64,000 nt of DNA from Pseudaquabacterium terrae (GCF_013266755.1 NZ_JABRWJ010000003.1:248001-312000); one strand, 5' to 3'; numbered from the stretch's first letter, positions 14,794 to 29,283 are shown. Program-made: numbers and translations. The notes: generated by a model not told the origin, from the sequence alone.

Positions 14794-17640
14794 ATGCCTC
14801 GCCCCGCCCGCCCTGCCCGCCGTCCGAGTCTGCCGAAGTTGAGCGCTCCCAAGCTCGACGCACAGGACGCCGCCGCGAAGAACAAGCCGCTGGTCGACGA
14901 TATCCGGTTACTCGGCCGGATCCTCGGCGACGTGATCCGCGAGCAGGAAGGCAAGGAGGCCTTCGAGCTGATCGAGCGGGTGCGCCAGCTGTCGGTGGGC
15001 TACCGGCTGAAGAAGGACGCCTCCGCCGGCCGCGTGCTCGACCGGCTGCTGAAGAACCTGTCGGGCGACCAGACCGTCAGCGTGATCCGCGCCTTCAGCT
15101 ACTTCTCGCACCTGGCCAACATCGCCGAGGACCGCCACCACGTGCGGCGCCGGCTGCACCACGAGCGCCAGGGCCACCTGCAGGAAGGCTCGCTGGCGCT
15201 GACCTTCGAGCGCCTGCACAAGGCCGACATTCGCGCAGCCGATGTCGCGCAGACGCTGCAGCATTCGTACATCTCGCCGGTGCTGACGGCGCACCCCACC
15301 GAGGTGCAGCGCAAGAGCATCCTCGATGCCGAGCGGGCGATCGCCGAGCTGGTCGGCCAGCGCGACGAGCTGCACACCGAGCGCGAGCTGCGCGACAACG
15401 AGGACGCGATCCGCGCCCGCGTGACGCAGCTGTGGCAGACGCGCATGCTGCGCTACACCAAGCTGACGGTGGCCGACGAGATCGAGAACGCGCTGAGCTA
15501 CTACCCGAGCACCTTCCTGCGCCAGATCCCGCGCCTGTACCGCGAGCTCGAGCAGGCGCTGCACGGCCACCCGGTGCCCTCGTTCCTGCGCATGGGCCAC
15601 TGGATCGGCGGCGACCGAGACGGCAACCCGAACGTCAGCGACGCGACGCTGCGCCAGGCGCTGGCGCGCCAGGCCGAGGTCGCGCTGCGCTTCTACCTGA
15701 CGGAGGTGCACGAGCTCGGCGCCGAGCTGTCGATCAGCAACATGCTGGCGCCGGTGACCGAAGCGATGCACGCGCTGGCCGAACGTTCGCCCGACCGCAA
15801 CGCGCACCGCATGGACGAGCCCTACCGGCGCGCGCTGATCGGCATGTATTCGCGCCTGGCCGCGACGCTGCACGCGCTGACCGGCACCGAGGCGCTGCGC
15901 CATGCGGTGGCGCCGCAGGACGCGTATGCGCGGCCCGACGAGTTCCTCGCCGACCTGCTGGTGATCGAGGACTCGCTGCGCTCGCACCATGCGCAGGCGC
16001 TGATCGGCCCGCGGCTCGCGCCGCTGATGCGCGCGGTGCAGGTGTTCGGCTTCCACCTCGCCACGGTCGACCTGCGGCAGAGCTCGGACAAGCACGAAGC
16101 GGTGATTGCCGAGCTGCTGAAGCTGGCGCGCATCGAGGCCGACTACTCGGGGCTGGATGAGGACGCACGGCAGCAGTTGCTGGTGCGCCTGCTGAACGAC
16201 GCGCGGCCGCTGCGCGTGCGGGGTGCGGCGTATTCGGAGCTGGCGCTGAGCGAGCTGGCGATCTTCGAGGCGGCCGTCGAGATGCAGGCGCGCTTCGGGC
16301 GCGATGCGCTGCGCCACTACATCATCTCGCACACCGAGACCGTCAGCGACCTGCTCGAAGTGCTGCTATTGCAGAAAGAGAGCGGCCTCCTGACCGGCAC
16401 GCTGGACGACGGCGCGACCAATGCGCTGATCGTCGTGCCGCTGTTCGAGACCATTGGCGACCTGCGCCAGGCGGAACCCATCATGCGCGCGTTCTACGCG
16501 CTGCCCGGCATCACCGACCTGATCCGCCGCTCCGGCGGCGAGCAGGACATCATGCTCGGCTACAGCGACAGCAACAAGGACGGCGGCTTCTTCACCAGCA
16601 ACTGGGAGCTGTACCGGGCGGAGCTGGCGCTGGTCGGCTTGTTCGAGCCCTTGTCGGGCGAGAACGGCATCACCTTGCGCCTCTTCCACGGCCGCGGCGG
16701 CACGGTCGGCCGCGGTGGCGGCCCGAGTTACCAGGCGATCCTGGCGCAGCCGCCGGGCACCGTGAAGGGCCAGATCCGGCTCACCGAGCAGGGCGAGGTG
16801 ATCGGCTCGAAGTACGCGCATCCGGAGATCGGCCGCCGCAACCTCGAGACGCTGGTCGCGGCGACGCTGGAGGCCACGCTGCTGCACCGCCCCGGTTCGT
16901 CGTCGAGCAAGAGCGGCGCACCGAAGGCCTTTCTCGATGCCGCGGCGCAGATCAGCGACGCCAGCTTCGCGGCCTACCGCAAGCTGGTCTACGAAACCCC
17001 CGGCTTCACCGACTACTTCTTCGACGCGACGCCGATCCGCGAGATCGCCGAGCTGAACATCGGCTCGCGGCCTGCGTCGCGCAAGGCCACGCGGGCGATC
17101 GAAGACCTGCGCGCGATTCCCTGGGGCTTCTCGTGGGGCCAATGCCGCGTCGCGCTGCCGGGCTGGTGCGGCTTCGGCTCGGCGATCGAGGCCTTCCTCG
17201 GCGACGCCAAGCAGCGCAAGGCCAAGCTGGAGCTGCTGCAGCGCATGTACAAGCAGTGGCCGTTCTTCCGCACGCTGCTGTCGAACCTCGACATGGTGCT
17301 GGCCAAGAGCGACCTGCGCATCGCCGCGCGGTATGTCGAGCTGGTCGAGGACCAGCGTGCCGCCAAGCGCATCTTCAACGCCGTGCGCGCCGAGTGGGAG
17401 AGCACGCAGGCCGCGCTGTCGCTGATCACCGGCGACACCGAGCGCCTGCAGAGCAACCCGGCGCTCGCGCGCTCGATCGAGCACCGCTTCCCCTACCTCG
17501 ACCCGCTGAACCACCTGCAGGTCGAGCTGATGCGGCGCTACCGCCAGCGCAAGGACGACGACCCGGCCAACGAGCGCGTGCAGCGCGGCATCCACATCTC
17601 GATCAACGGCATTGCGGCGGGGCTGCGCAACACGGGCTGA
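14794..17640 (+). CDS. ppc: phosphoenolpyruvate carboxylase
   Basis: 948 residues, full length. It carboxylates PEP with bicarbonate to oxaloacetate, an anaplerotic feed to the TCA genes further on. Active-site segments are intact: [13 protein letters not shown] (catalytic His near residue 170), [30 protein letters not shown] (Lys near 594), [16 protein letters not shown] near 630 and the C-terminal [16 protein letters not shown] lies 9 nt before the ATG at 14794. The first about 30 residues are Pro/Arg/Ala-rich and poorly conserved. No gene is co-transcribed closely; the next is 107 nt away. Confidence 0.98.
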   Translation: MPRPARPARRPSLPKLSAPKLDAQDAAAKNKPLVDDIRLLGRILGDVIREQEGKEAFELIERVRQLSVGYRLKKDASAGRVLDRLLKNLSGDQTVSVIRAFSYFSHLANIAEDRHHVRRRLHHERQGHLQEGSLALTFERLHKADIRAADVAQTLQHSYISPVLTAHPTEVQRKSILDAERAIAELVGQRDELHTERELRDNEDAIRARVTQLWQTRMLRYTKLTVADEIENALSYYPSTFLRQIPRLYRELEQALHGHPVPSFLRMGHWIGGDRDGNPNVSDATLRQALARQAEVALRFYLTEVHELGAELSISNMLAPVTEAMHALAERSPDRNAHRMDEPYRRALIGMYSRLAATLHALTGTEALRHAVAPQDAYARPDEFLADLLVIEDSLRSHHAQALIGPRLAPLMRAVQVFGFHLATVDLRQSSDKHEAVIAELLKLARIEADYSGLDEDARQQLLVRLLNDARPLRVRGAAYSELALSELAIFEAAVEMQARFGRDALRHYIISHTETVSDLLEVLLLQKESGLLTGTLDDGATNALIVVPLFETIGDLRQAEPIMRAFYALPGITDLIRRSGGEQDIMLGYSDSNKDGGFFTSNWELYRAELALVGLFEPLSGENGITLRLFHGRGGTVGRGGGPSYQAILAQPPGTVKGQIRLTEQGEVIGSKYAHPEIGRRNLETLVAATLEATLLHRPGSSSSKSGAPKAFLDAAAQISDASFAAYRKLVYETPGFTDYFFDATPIREIAELNIGSRPASRKATRAIEDLRAIPWGFSWGQCRVALPGWCGFGSAIEAFLGDAKQRKAKLELLQRMYKQWPFFRTLLSNLDMVLAKSDLRIAARYVELVEDQRAAKRIFNAVRAEWESTQAALSLITGDTERLQSNPALARSIEHRFPYLDPLNHLQVELMRRYRQRKDDDPANERVQRGIHISINGIAAGLRNTG

Positions 17641-17747
17641 ACCATCGGCAGATCAGTGCAAGATTCCACCGAAACAGCGGGTGGACGGTGCCCTGCGCGC
17701 GGGCTAAGCTTCAGCGCACAAAGACCGCTCTGTTGGGACGACCGGAC

Positions 17748-18065
17748 ATGAACCCCCTGCTCGAAGCGCACGGCCACACATCGAACAACCGGCTCGAACT
17801 GGAAGCCAGCAAGCTGTGCGGCTGCTGCAGCTGCATCCAGATCTTCCCGCCGCGCGACATCGTCGCCTGGACCGGCCTGGACATGAGCAACTTCGACAAT
17901 CCCGACACGGCCAGCGCCGAGACCGCCCTCTGCCCCCGCTGCGGCAGCGAAGCACTGATCGGCGACGGGTCGGGCTACAGCATCAACCCGGACTTCCTGA
18001 CCCGCATGAACCAGGCGTGGTTCCAGAAGACGCGGCTGATTCGCAGGCCGGAGACGAAGGCGTAG
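17748..18065 (+). CDS. cysteine-rich zinc-ribbon-like protein, 105 residues
   Basis: Starts MNPLLEAHGHTSNNRLELEA; the ATG follows GGGACGACC. It contains LCGCCSCIQIFPP (residues about 24-37) and ALCPRCGSEALIGDGSGY (about 62-79), then FLTRMNQAWFQKT. The paired Cys clusters suggest one zinc site. The pattern C-x2-C ... ALCPRCG ... IGD-SGY ... DFL-xM-x3-WF is one I recall from widespread small cytoplasmic proteins of unknown role, sometimes near contact-dependent or immunity genes. No partner is visible here. Function unknown. Confidence 0.8.
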   Translation: MNPLLEAHGHTSNNRLELEASKLCGCCSCIQIFPPRDIVAWTGLDMSNFDNPDTASAETALCPRCGSEALIGDGSGYSINPDFLTRMNQAWFQKTRLIRRPETKA

Positions 18066-18098
18066 CCCTTGCAATGGCGGCCGCGGCCGCCCGGCTCG

Positions 18099-18563
18099 TC
18101 AGCCCAGCGCCGCCACCACCTCCGGCGGCGCCTGCACCAGCTCGATCAGCACGCCTTCGCCGCCGATCGGGAACTGATCGTTGCCCTTCGGGTGGATGAA
18201 GCAGATGTCGTGGCCGGCGGCGCCCTTGCGGATGCCGCCGGGGGCGAAACGCACGCCGTTGGCCGTCATCCAGTCGACCGCACGCGGCAGATCGTCGACC
18301 CACAGGCCAACGTGGTTCAGCGGCGTCGTGTGCACCGCCGGCTTCTTGTCGGGATCCAGCGGCTGCATCAGGTCGACCTCGACCGCATGCACGCCCTCGC
18401 CGAGCGCACAGATGTCCTCGTCGACGTTCTCGCGCTCGCTGACGAAGGTGCTTTTGACCTGCAGCCCGAGCAGGTCGACCCACAGCGACTTCAAGCGCTG
18501 CTTGTCCGGCCCGCCGATGGCGATCTGCTGGATGCCCAGGATGCGGAATGGCTTGCCGTTCAC
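18099..18563 (-). CDS. VOC-family protein, candidate methylmalonyl-CoA epimerase
   Basis: 154 residues, two beta-alpha-beta-beta-beta modules of the glyoxalase/VOC fold. It starts with GTG at 18563, overlapping the bioB stop (GTGA), and is the last gene of the propionyl-CoA to succinyl-CoA operon, which otherwise lacks an epimerase for (S)- to (R)-methylmalonyl-CoA. The second half has [11 protein letters not shown] and [11 protein letters not shown], matching the His and Glu ligands of epimerases. The first half reads [11 protein letters not shown] where the family has DHIAIA, so the first metal His is Gln. Context supports epimerase; the substitution argues for caution. Another VOC activity is possible. 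Confidence 0.75.
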   Translation of the reverse strand: MNGKPFRILGIQQIAIGGPDKQRLKSLWVDLLGLQVKSTFVSERENVDEDICALGEGVHAVEVDLMQPLDPDKKPAVHTTPLNHVGLWVDDLPRAVDWMTANGVRFAPGGIRKGAAGHDICFIHPKGNDQFPIGGEGVLIELVQAPPEVVAALG

Positions 18564-19573
18564 GCGCCCAGCTCCGACGACACCGGCAGGTCCAGCCGCT
18601 TCAGCAGCGCGCGGTCGTCGACGACGTCCGGGTTGCCGGTCACCAGCAGCTTGTCGCCGTAGAAGATCGAGTTCGCGCCGGCCATGAAGCACAAGGCCTG
18701 GATGCCGTCGCCCAATTCGCGCCGGCCGGCGGACAGCCGTACGCGTGCGGCCGGCATCGTGATGCGCGCGGCGGCGATCACGCGCACCACCTCGAACGGA
18801 TCGACCGGTTCCTGGTCGGCCAGCGGCGTGCCGCCGACCCGCACCAGGTTGTTGATCGGCACCGATTCCGGCGCCGGGTCGAGGTTCGCCAGCTGCGCGA
18901 TCAGCCCGGCGCGCTGCGCACGCGTCTCGCCCATGCCGAGGATGCCGCCGCAGCAGACCTTGATGCCCGCGTCGCGCACGTGCTGCAGCGTGTCGAGCCG
19001 GTCCTGGTAGTCGCGCGTGTGGATCACCTTGTCGTAGAAGTCGGGCGACGAATCGAGGTTGTGGTTGTAGAAGTCGAGGCCGGCGTCCTTCAGCGTCGCC
19101 GCCTGCGTCGGCTTCAGCATGCCGAGCGTCGCGCAGGTCTCGAGGCCGAGGCCGCGTACTTCACGCACCAGCACGGCCACCTTTTCGATGTCGCGGTCGT
19201 TCGGGCTGCGCCACGCCGCGCCCATGCAGAAGCGCGACGCGCCGGCGGCCTGCGCGGCGCGCGCGGCTTCGAGCACGGCGTCGGGCTCCATCATCTTCGT
19301 CGCCTCGACGCCGGTGTCGTAGTGCACCGACTGCGGGCAGTAGCCGCAATCCTCCGGGCAGCCGCCGGTCTTCACCGACAGCAGCGACGCGAGCTCGATG
19401 TCGCCGTTCGGGAAGTGCGCGCGGTGCACCGTGTGGGCGTGGTGCACGAGCTCCATGAAGGGCAGCGCGAGCAGCGCTTCGACACGTTCGGGCCTCCAGG
19501 CGGCGCTCGGCGCGATCGGCGCGACGCGGCGCTGAACGTGGATCGGTTGGGATTCGACGGTGGTGGTGCTCAA
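18560..19573 (-). CDS. bioB: biotin synthase
   Basis: 337 residues. Radical-SAM enzyme that inserts sulfur into dethiobiotin. The SAM cluster motif [13 protein letters not shown] has Cys72, Cys76 and Cys79; later segments [23 protein letters not shown] and [15 protein letters not shown] are typical of BioB, including the Arg for the [2Fe-2S] cluster ([11 protein letters not shown]). The start is TTG at 19573, with GGAG 7 nt upstream; no nearby ATG fits. It sits directly after pccA, whose product needs biotin, 24 nt downstream in the same operon. The other bio genes are not here. Confidence 0.97.
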   Translation of the reverse strand: MSTTTVESQPIHVQRRVAPIAPSAAWRPERVEALLALPFMELVHHAHTVHRAHFPNGDIELASLLSVKTGGCPEDCGYCPQSVHYDTGVEATKMMEPDAVLEAARAAQAAGASRFCMGAAWRSPNDRDIEKVAVLVREVRGLGLETCATLGMLKPTQAATLKDAGLDFYNHNLDSSPDFYDKVIHTRDYQDRLDTLQHVRDAGIKVCCGGILGMGETRAQRAGLIAQLANLDPAPESVPINNLVRVGGTPLADQEPVDPFEVVRVIAAARITMPAARVRLSAGRRELGDGIQALCFMAGANSIFYGDKLLVTGNPDVVDDRALLKRLDLPVSSELGA

Positions 19574-19597
19574 CGAAAAACTCCAGGAAGGGGCGCC

Positions 19598-21655
<2,058 letters not shown>

Positions 21656-21668
21656 GCTCATCGACTTC

Positions 21669-23201
<1,533 letters not shown>

Positions 23202-23224
23202 GGTGGCGGGTCCTTCTTCTCGGA

Positions 23225-24238
23225 TCAGTGAAACAGGTCGAGCAGGCGGCGCGCGGCAACCGACGCGGCGATGCGGCCGGCGCGTACTTCGCGTGATAGC
23301 TCGGGCAGAGCTTCGCGCACCGCGGGGTGATGGCGAAAGCGCGACTTCAGGCCGGCGTCGATGCGCTCCCACATCCAGGCATGGTCCTGGGCGTGGCGGC
23401 GTTCGGTGAGCTTGCCGTTGGCGGTCTGCAGCTCGCGGAAGTGGGTGACGGCGGCCCAGAATTCGTCGAGCCCGCGGCTCTTCAGCGCACTGAGCTGCAG
23501 CACCTGCGGGTGCCAGAGCTTGATGTCGTGGCGGGCGTGCTCGGGGTGGCCATGCTGCCCGAGCAGTCGCAGCGCCGAGGTGATCTGCGCCCGCGCCCTT
23601 GTGGCCGCCGACTCGTCGATGTCGGCCTTGTTGATGACCACCAGGTCGGCCAGCTCCATCACGCCCTTCTTGATCGCCTGCAGGTCGTCGCCGGCGTTCG
23701 GCAGCTGCATCAGCACGAAGAGGTCGGTCATCGCGGCGACGGCGGTCTCGCTCTGGCCGACGCCGACGGTCTCGACGATGACGATGTCGTAACCCGCCGC
23801 TTCGCAGACCAGCAGCGACTCGCGCGTCTTCTCGGCCACGCCGCCGAGCGTGCCGCTGGCCGGACTGGGCCGGATGTAGGCGCGCTCGTGCATCGACAGC
23901 CGCTCCATGCGTGTCTTGTCGCCGAGAATCGAGCCGCCCGACACGCTGGACGACGGGTCGACCGCCAGCACCGCGACACGTTGGCCGCGTTCGATGAGGT
24001 AGAGGCCGAGCGTCTCGATGAAGGTGCTCTTGCCGACGCCCGGCACGCCGGAGATGCCGAGCCGGAACGAGCGGCCGGTGGCCGGCAGCAGCGCATTCAG
24101 CAACTCGTCGGCGCGCGCGCGATGATCATCGCGCGTCGACTCGAGAAGCGTGATCGCCTTGGCGATGGCGCGGCGCTGGCGCGGGCCGGGCGCGCCGGTG
24201 ACTGCGTCGTGCAGGGCCTGGTCGGCGGGGTCGAGCAT
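23225..24238 (-). CDS. meaB: MeaB/ArgK-type GTPase, methylmalonyl-CoA mutase chaperone
   Basis: 337 residues, G3E-family GTPase. P-loop GVPGVGKST at about 64-72; switch region [29 protein letters not shown] (Walker B); NKAD near 202. It protects and reloads adenosylcobalamin in methylmalonyl-CoA mutase. The C-terminal dimerisation helices ([14 protein letters not shown] ... LLDLFH) are intact. The ATG at 24238 lies 15 nt after the mutase stop, the usual pairing. Old databases call this ArgK; the context makes the chaperone role clear. Confidence 0.96.
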   Translation of the reverse strand: MLDPADQALHDAVTGAPGPRQRRAIAKAITLLESTRDDHRARADELLNALLPATGRSFRLGISGVPGVGKSTFIETLGLYLIERGQRVAVLAVDPSSSVSGGSILGDKTRMERLSMHERAYIRPSPASGTLGGVAEKTRESLLVCEAAGYDIVIVETVGVGQSETAVAAMTDLFVLMQLPNAGDDLQAIKKGVMELADLVVINKADIDESAATRARAQITSALRLLGQHGHPEHARHDIKLWHPQVLQLSALKSRGLDEFWAAVTHFRELQTANGKLTERRHAQDHAWMWERIDAGLKSRFRHHPAVREALPELSREVRAGRIAASVAARRLLDLFH

Positions 24239-24253
24239 CGCGCGCTGGAAAGC

Positions 24254-26410
24254 TCAGGCCGCCTGTGCCGCCCGGATCTGCTCGAGCACATCCTTCGCGC
24301 TGACCGGAATCGGCGTGCCCGGCCCGTAGATGCCCTTGACGCCGGCGTCGTAGAGGAAGCCGTAGTCCTGCTGCGGGATCACGCCACCGACGAAGACGAT
24401 GATGTCGTCGGCGCCCTGCTTCTTCAGCTCGTCGATGATCGCCGGCACCAGCGTCTTGTGGCCGGCGGCGAGCGTCGAGATGCCGACCGCGTGCACGTCG
24501 TTCTCGATCGCCTGGCGCGCGCACTCCTCGGGGGTCTGGAACAGCGGGCCCATGTCGACGTCGTAGCCGAGGTCGGCGAACGCGGTGGCGACGACCTTGG
24601 CGCCGCGATCGTGGCCGTCCTGGCCGAGCTTGGCGATCATCACGCGCGGGCGGCGGCCGGCTTCTTCGGCGAAGGTGGCGATCTCGCCCTTCAACTTCTC
24701 CCAGCCTTCGGCCGAGTCGTAGGCCGCGGCGTAGACGCCGGTGACCTTCTGGATGTCGGCGCGGTGGCGGCCGAACACCGATTCGAGCGCATCGCTGATC
24801 TCGCCGACCGTCGCGCGCACGCGCATCGCCTGGATGCTCAGCGCCAAAAGGTTTCCCTGTCCCGTTTGTGCGGCTTCAGTCAGCGCCAGCAGCGCGTCGC
24901 GCACCGCGTCGGCATCACGCACCGCCTTGACCTGCTTCAGCCGCACGATCTGCGAGTCGCGCACCTTGACGTTGTCGACCTCGAGAATGTCGATCGGGTC
25001 TTCCTTGGCCAGCCGGTACTTGTTGACGCCGACGATCACGTCCTTGCCCGAGTCGATGCGCGCCTGCTTCTCGGCGGCACTGGCCTCGATCTTCAGCTTG
25101 GCCCAACCGGAATCGACGGCCTTGGTCATGCCGCCCATCGCCTCGACCTCTTCGATGATCTCCCAGGCCTTGTCGGCCATCTGCTGCGTCAGGCTCTCCA
25201 TCAAGTAGCTGCCCGCCCACGGATCGACGACGCTGGTGATGTGCGTCTCTTCCTGGATGATCAGCTGGGTGTTGCGCGCGATGCGCGAGGAGGTTTCGGT
25301 CGGCAGCGCGATCGCCTCGTCGAAGCTGTTGGTGTGCAGGCTCTGCGTACCGCCAAAGACAGCGGCCATGGCTTCGATCGTCGTGCGCACGACGTTGTTG
25401 TACGGGTCCTGCTCGGTCAGGCTCCATCCCGAGGTCTGGCAGTGCGTGCGCAGCATCAGGCTCTTCGGGTTCTTCGCGCCGAACCCCTTCATGATCCGGC
25501 ACCACAGCAGGCGCGCGGCGCGCATCTTGGCGATCTCGAGATAGAAGTTCATGCCGATCGCCCAGAAGAACGACAGGCGGCCGGCGAACTCGTCGACATC
25601 GAGGCCCTTCGCCATCGCGGTCTTCACGTATTCCTGGCCGTCGGCCAGCGTGAAGGCCAGCTCGAGCGCCTGGTTCGCGCCGGCTTCCTGCATGTGGTAG
25701 CCGGAGATCGAGATCGAGTTGAACTTCGGCATCCTCTGCGCCGTGTACTCGATGATGTCGGCAATGATGCGCATCGAGGGCTCGGGCGGAAAGATGTAGG
25801 TGTTGCGGACCATGAACTCCTTGAGGATGTCGTTCTGGATGGTCCCCGACAGCTGCGCCTGCGGCACGCCCTGCTCCTCGGCCGCCACGACGTAGCCGGC
25901 CAGCACCGGCAGCACCGCGCCGTTCATCGTCATCGACACCGACACCTTGTCGAGCGGGATGCCGTCGAACAGGATCTTCATGTCCTCGACCGAATCGATC
26001 GCCACGCCGGCCTTGCCGACGTCGCCGGTGACGCGTGGATGGTCGCTGTCGTAGCCGCGGTGCGTGGCCAGGTCGAAGGCCACGCTGACGCCCTGTGCGC
26101 CGGCGGCCAGCGCCTGGCGGTAGAAGGCGTTCGACTCCTCGGCGGTCGAGAAGCCGGCGTATTGGCGGATGGTCCACGGCCGCACCGCATACATCGTTGC
26201 CTGCGGGCCGCGCACGAAGGGCTCGAAGCCGGGCAGCGTGTCGGCATGCTGCAGATTCGCGGTGTCGGCCGCGGTGTACAGCGGCTTGACGACGAGGCCT
26301 TCGGGCGTCACCCAGTTCAGCGCGCCGACATCGCCCCCGGGTGCGGACTTGGCGGCCGCCTTGTCCCACTGGGCGAGCGTCGCAGGATTGAATTCAGGGG
26401 CGTTGGACAT
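24254..26410 (-). CDS. mcm: methylmalonyl-CoA mutase (single chain)
   Basis: 718 residues: an N-terminal acyl-CoA TIM barrel ([63 protein letters not shown]) and a C-terminal cobalamin-binding domain with [17 protein letters not shown] (the DxHxxG His, about residue 600) and [10 protein letters not shown]. It rearranges (R)-methylmalonyl-CoA to succinyl-CoA, feeding the TCA cycle. This is the fused catalytic form of ScpA/MutB type, with no separate small subunit in view. The start [15 protein letters not shown] at 26410 is chosen over an upstream extension that would run through the divergent operator. First gene of the six-gene operon. Confidence 0.97.
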   Translation of the reverse strand: MSNAPEFNPATLAQWDKAAAKSAPGGDVGALNWVTPEGLVVKPLYTAADTANLQHADTLPGFEPFVRGPQATMYAVRPWTIRQYAGFSTAEESNAFYRQALAAGAQGVSVAFDLATHRGYDSDHPRVTGDVGKAGVAIDSVEDMKILFDGIPLDKVSVSMTMNGAVLPVLAGYVVAAEEQGVPQAQLSGTIQNDILKEFMVRNTYIFPPEPSMRIIADIIEYTAQRMPKFNSISISGYHMQEAGANQALELAFTLADGQEYVKTAMAKGLDVDEFAGRLSFFWAIGMNFYLEIAKMRAARLLWCRIMKGFGAKNPKSLMLRTHCQTSGWSLTEQDPYNNVVRTTIEAMAAVFGGTQSLHTNSFDEAIALPTETSSRIARNTQLIIQEETHITSVVDPWAGSYLMESLTQQMADKAWEIIEEVEAMGGMTKAVDSGWAKLKIEASAAEKQARIDSGKDVIVGVNKYRLAKEDPIDILEVDNVKVRDSQIVRLKQVKAVRDADAVRDALLALTEAAQTGQGNLLALSIQAMRVRATVGEISDALESVFGRHRADIQKVTGVYAAAYDSAEGWEKLKGEIATFAEEAGRRPRVMIAKLGQDGHDRGAKVVATAFADLGYDVDMGPLFQTPEECARQAIENDVHAVGISTLAAGHKTLVPAIIDELKKQGADDIIVFVGGVIPQQDYGFLYDAGVKGIYGPGTPIPVSAKDVLEQIRAAQAA

Positions 26411-26451
26411 ACCGGACTCCGCAAGGCGATGCGCGGCAAGGGGTACCGCTG

Positions 26452-26488
26452 TTGCCGCGCATGATACATGATGCATAATTATGAATCA
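26452..26488 (+). promoter_or_regulatory. divergent promoter with palindromic operator (mcm / FCD regulator)
   Basis: TGATGCAT (26469-26476), AATT, ATGAATCA (26481-26488): 8-bp arms with one mismatch, 16 nt before the regulator's ATG and 59 nt before the mcm start. A promoter TTGCCG (26452-26457), 16 bp, CATAAT (26474-26479) reads toward the regulator gene, its -10 inside the palindrome. TGATGCAT-like arms suit FadR/FCD-type GntR proteins. Binding by the adjacent regulator, giving autoregulation and control of mcm, is inference. Confidence 0.6.
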
Positions 26489-26503
26489 TAGAAACCCGCC
26501 GCC

Positions 26504-27148
26504 ATGCTCGCCAATGCTCCCCTGACCCCGCGTGCGCTGTACCAGGACGTCGCCGAGCGGCTGCGCCAGCAGATTTTCGCGCGCGAGCTGGAGCCCGGCA
26601 GCTGGATCGACGAACAAAGGCTCGCCGCCGACTACGGCATCAGCCGCACGCCGCTGCGCGAGGCGCTGAAGGTGCTGGCCGCCGAAGGCCTGGTGACGAT
26701 GAAGGTGCGCCGGGGCGCCTACGTCACGGAGATGTCGGTCGACGACGTGACACAGATCTACCACCTGCTCGGGCTGCTGGAGAGCGACGCCGCGGCCACC
26801 CTCGCCCGCAGCGGCAGCGACGAGCAGATCAAGCGCCTGCGCGCGCTGCACGACAAGCTCGAGAAGCAGGTGCGCCAGCGCGATGCCTTCTTCACGACCA
26901 ACGAGCAGTTCCACCTCGCGCTGCTCGAGCTGTCGGGCAACCGCTGGCTGCAGCAGACGGTGCAGGACCTGCGCAAGGTGATGAAGCTCAATCGCCACCA
27001 CTCGCTGTTCCGCCAGGGCCGCATCGCCGAATCGCTGGCCGAGCACCGCGAGCTGATGCAGGCGATCGAAGACCACGACCCGGCTGCGGCCGAGCGCCTG
27101 ATGCGGCAGCATTTCGACAACGGCCTGGCCGCCGCGGTGCCGCGCTGA
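26504..27148 (+). CDS. GntR-family (FCD subgroup) transcription regulator
   Basis: 214 residues. N-terminal winged helix (about 10-80) with ALYQDVAERLRQQIFARELEPG and YGISRTPLREALKVLAAEGL, the classic GntR recognition helix; C-terminal all-helical FCD domain (about 90-205) with the metal-ligand residues in FFTTNEQFHLALLELSGN and HRELMQAIEDHD. FCD proteins sense carboxylic acids or acyl-CoAs. It is transcribed away from the mcm-meaB-pccBA operon and overlooks the palindrome in between, so it is the likely controller of propionyl-CoA catabolism. The effector is unknown. No clear Shine-Dalgarno is visible. Confidence 0.9.
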   Translation: MLANAPLTPRALYQDVAERLRQQIFARELEPGSWIDEQRLAADYGISRTPLREALKVLAAEGLVTMKVRRGAYVTEMSVDDVTQIYHLLGLLESDAAATLARSGSDEQIKRLRALHDKLEKQVRQRDAFFTTNEQFHLALLELSGNRWLQQTVQDLRKVMKLNRHHSLFRQGRIAESLAEHRELMQAIEDHDPAAAERLMRQHFDNGLAAAVPR

Positions 27149-27176
27149 AGCGGCAAAAGCCGCTAAGCTCGCTCGC

Positions 27177-27542
27177 ATGCCTTTGGATGATGCGAGCAAG
27201 CGAGCCGGCGGCGGCGCCGATCGACGCGAAGCCGTGCGGCGATCATTGCGCTCACCCGCGCTCGTGCTGCTGCCGGGCCAGCCGGGGCGCATCGGCAAGA
27301 CCGTCGACGTGTCTGAGACCGGTGTCTGCCTGATGCTGCCGGAGGGTCTGCCCGGCGGCACTCAATGCATGGTCGGCTTCGAGCTGCCCGACAAGGCAGG
27401 TGCCCGCAAGCGCGTGCAGTCGAAGGCGCGCGTCGTGCACAGCGTGCTGTCGAACCTCGGCGATGGCTTCAAGATCGGCATGCAGTTCCTCGACACGCCG
27501 GGCGAAACGCAGCGGGCGCTGGAGAACTTCATCCGCGAATGA
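27177..27542 (+). CDS. PilZ-domain protein
   Basis: 121 residues, one PilZ domain. The c-di-GMP-binding residues are visible: RREAVRR (RxxxR, about residues 16-22) and DVSETGVCL (DxSxxG, about 44-52), followed by the barrel strands CMVGFELPD and GFKIGMQFLD. It should bind c-di-GMP and act as an effector on an unknown partner. There is no adjacent diguanylate cyclase; the EAL protein at 6971 is 20 kb away. It starts 28 nt after the FCD regulator and may share its transcript. Confidence 0.9.
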   Translation: MPLDDASKRAGGGADRREAVRRSLRSPALVLLPGQPGRIGKTVDVSETGVCLMLPEGLPGGTQCMVGFELPDKAGARKRVQSKARVVHSVLSNLGDGFKIGMQFLDTPGETQRALENFIRE

Positions 27543-27671
27543 GGGGGCCACGGCGAAGCGTGAACGACGTCACGCGGACGCCGCTCAAGGCCGGTGAAGA
27601 ACGGCCGAAGAGGCCTTCAAGCGCACTGCCGAGCTGCCGGCGGGGACCAGCCCGGTGCGCAGGAGCCTGCC

Positions 27672-27872
27672 ATGTCGAAGAAGCCCGATCCGGTTCATCT
27701 CACGTTCGATGGCGCTGCGGCGCAGCCCCGCCCGGCCGAGGCCGCGGCGCTGGCCCTGGAGGCCGCGCGCCGCAGCAGCGCGGCCGAAGCCGCCGAAGCC
27801 GAGCGCCGCGCATTCGCCGACACCGAACCGGCGTTCCTCGACACCATCACCCCCGCGAACGACGAGGAATGA
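27672..27872 (+). CDS. small hypothetical protein, 66 residues
   Basis: Starts MSKKPDPVHLTFDG at 27672, chosen because AGGAG ends 6 nt upstream; an in-frame ATG 26 codons earlier lacks a ribosome site. The middle is a long Ala/Glu/Arg helix (AAALALEAARRSSAAEAAEAERRAF), likely amphipathic or coiled coil, and the end is DTITPANDEE. There is no membrane segment or known domain. It lies 130 nt after the PilZ gene and just before the terminator shared with gltA. Confidence 0.65.
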   Translation: MSKKPDPVHLTFDGAAAQPRPAEAAALALEAARRSSAAEAAEAERRAFADTEPAFLDTITPANDEE

Positions 27873-27883
27873 GACGCGCAGCA

Positions 27884-27911
27884 GCAAAACGGCCGCCCGA
27901 GGGCGGCCGTT
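27884..27911 (-). terminator. intrinsic terminator of the sdh-gltA transcript
   Basis: AACGGCCGCC (27888-27897), loop CGAG, GGCGGCCGTT (27902-27911). Read on the minus strand, the stem is followed by TTTTGC, a fair U-tract, 38 nt after the gltA stop. On the plus strand the tail is TTGCTG, so it works mainly for gltA. Confidence 0.75.
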
Positions 27912-27948
27912 GCTGCTGGTGCCGGCACTTGGCTGCCGGCGTGAAGCT

Positions 27949-29259
27949 TCAGCGTTCGCCGATCGGCTTGACGTTGCGCTGGCTGGCGCCGACGTAGAGC
28001 TGGCGCGGGCGGCCGATCTTGTACTCGGGGTCGCCGATCATCTCGTTGAGCTGCGCAATCCAGCCGACCGTGCGCGCGAGCGCAAAGATCGCGGTGAACA
28101 GCGACACCGGAATGCCGATCGCGCGCTGCACGATGCCCGAATAGAAGTCGACGTTCGGATAGAGCTTGCGGGCGACGAAGTATTCGTCTTCCAGCGCGAT
28201 CTTCTCCAACGCCATCGCCAGCTTGAACAGCGGGTCGTTCTCCAGGCCCAGCGCTTCGAGCACCTCGTGGCAGGTCTCGCGCATCAGCTTGGCGCGCGGG
28301 TCGTAATTCTTGTAGACGCGGTGGCCGAAGCCCATCAGCTTGACCTGCGAGTTCTTGTCCTTGACCTGGCGAATGAACTCGCCGATCTTCTCGACGCCGC
28401 CGTTGCGCTGGATGTCGACCAGCATGCTCAGCGCCGCTTCGTTGGCGCCGCCGTGCGCCGGGCCCCACAGGCAGGCCACGCCGGCGGCGATCGCCGCGAA
28501 CGGGTTGGTGCCCGACGAGCCGCACAGCCGCACCGTCGAGGTCGAGGCGTTCTGCTCATGGTCGGCGTGCAGGATGAAGATGCGGTCGATCGCGCGCACC
28601 AGCACGTCGTTGGTCTCGTACTCCTCGCACGGCGTCGCGAACATCATGCGCATGAAGTTCGCCGAATACGACAGCGAGTTCTTCGGGTAGATGAACGGCT
28701 GGCCGATGCCGTACTTGTAGGCCATCGCCACCAGCGTCGGCATCTTGGCGATCAGGCGGATCGCGGCGATGTCACGATGCTGTGCGTTGTTGATGTCGGT
28801 GCTGTCGTGATAGAAGGCCGACAGCGCGCCGACCAGGCCGGTCATCACCGCCATCGGGTGCGCATCACGGCGGAAACCGCGCAGGAAGAACTGCATCTGC
28901 TCGTTGACCATCGTGTGGTTGGTCACCAGCTTGACGAAGTCGCCCTTCTGCTGCGGGTTGGGCAGGTCGCCCTTGAGCAGCAGGTAGCAGGTCTCGAGGA
29001 AGTCGCACTGCGTCGCCAGCTGCTCGATCGGGTAGCCGCGGTACAGCAGCTCGCCCTTGTCGCCGTCGATGTAGGTGATCGTCGAGTTGCACGAGGCGGT
29101 CGACAGGAAACCGGGGTCGTAGGTGAACTTGCCGGTCTGGCCGTAGAGCTTGCGGATGTCGATCACGTCCGGGCCGATCGAGCCCCGGTAGAGCGGCAGT
29201 TCCATGCTGGGGCTGCCATCGGAGAAGGACAGCGTGGCTTTCACGTCGGACGGAGTCAT
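27949..29259 (-). CDS. gltA: citrate synthase
   Basis: 436 residues, type II (proteobacterial hexameric) citrate synthase. Catalytic residues lie in the segments [29 protein letters not shown] and [18 protein letters not shown] (His, His, then Asp further on). The N-terminal domain of type II enzymes ([19 protein letters not shown]) that carries the NADH-binding site is present. The start at 29259 ([12 protein letters not shown]) has AAGGGA 6 nt upstream; an ATG two codons earlier sits right on the ribosome site. Last gene of gntR-sdhCDAB-sdhE-gltA, followed by a terminator. Confidence 0.97.
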   Translation of the reverse strand: MTPSDVKATLSFSDGSPSMELPLYRGSIGPDVIDIRKLYGQTGKFTYDPGFLSTASCNSTITYIDGDKGELLYRGYPIEQLATQCDFLETCYLLLKGDLPNPQQKGDFVKLVTNHTMVNEQMQFFLRGFRRDAHPMAVMTGLVGALSAFYHDSTDINNAQHRDIAAIRLIAKMPTLVAMAYKYGIGQPFIYPKNSLSYSANFMRMMFATPCEEYETNDVLVRAIDRIFILHADHEQNASTSTVRLCGSSGTNPFAAIAAGVACLWGPAHGGANEAALSMLVDIQRNGGVEKIGEFIRQVKDKNSQVKLMGFGHRVYKNYDPRAKLMRETCHEVLEALGLENDPLFKLAMALEKIALEDEYFVARKLYPNVDFYSGIVQRAIGIPVSLFTAIFALARTVGWIAQLNEMIGDPEYKIGRPRQLYVGASQRNVKPIGER

Positions 29260-29283
29260 GGGCATTCCCTTTCTGAGCAAACT

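Noticed and set aside
17666-17688. TCCACC...GGTGGA hairpin after ppc
   Set aside because: Short stem, no T-tract; not a convincing terminator.
23327-26464. Frame of over 1000 codons opposite meaB and mcm
   Set aside because: Same reason: mirror of third-position GC in the real genes.
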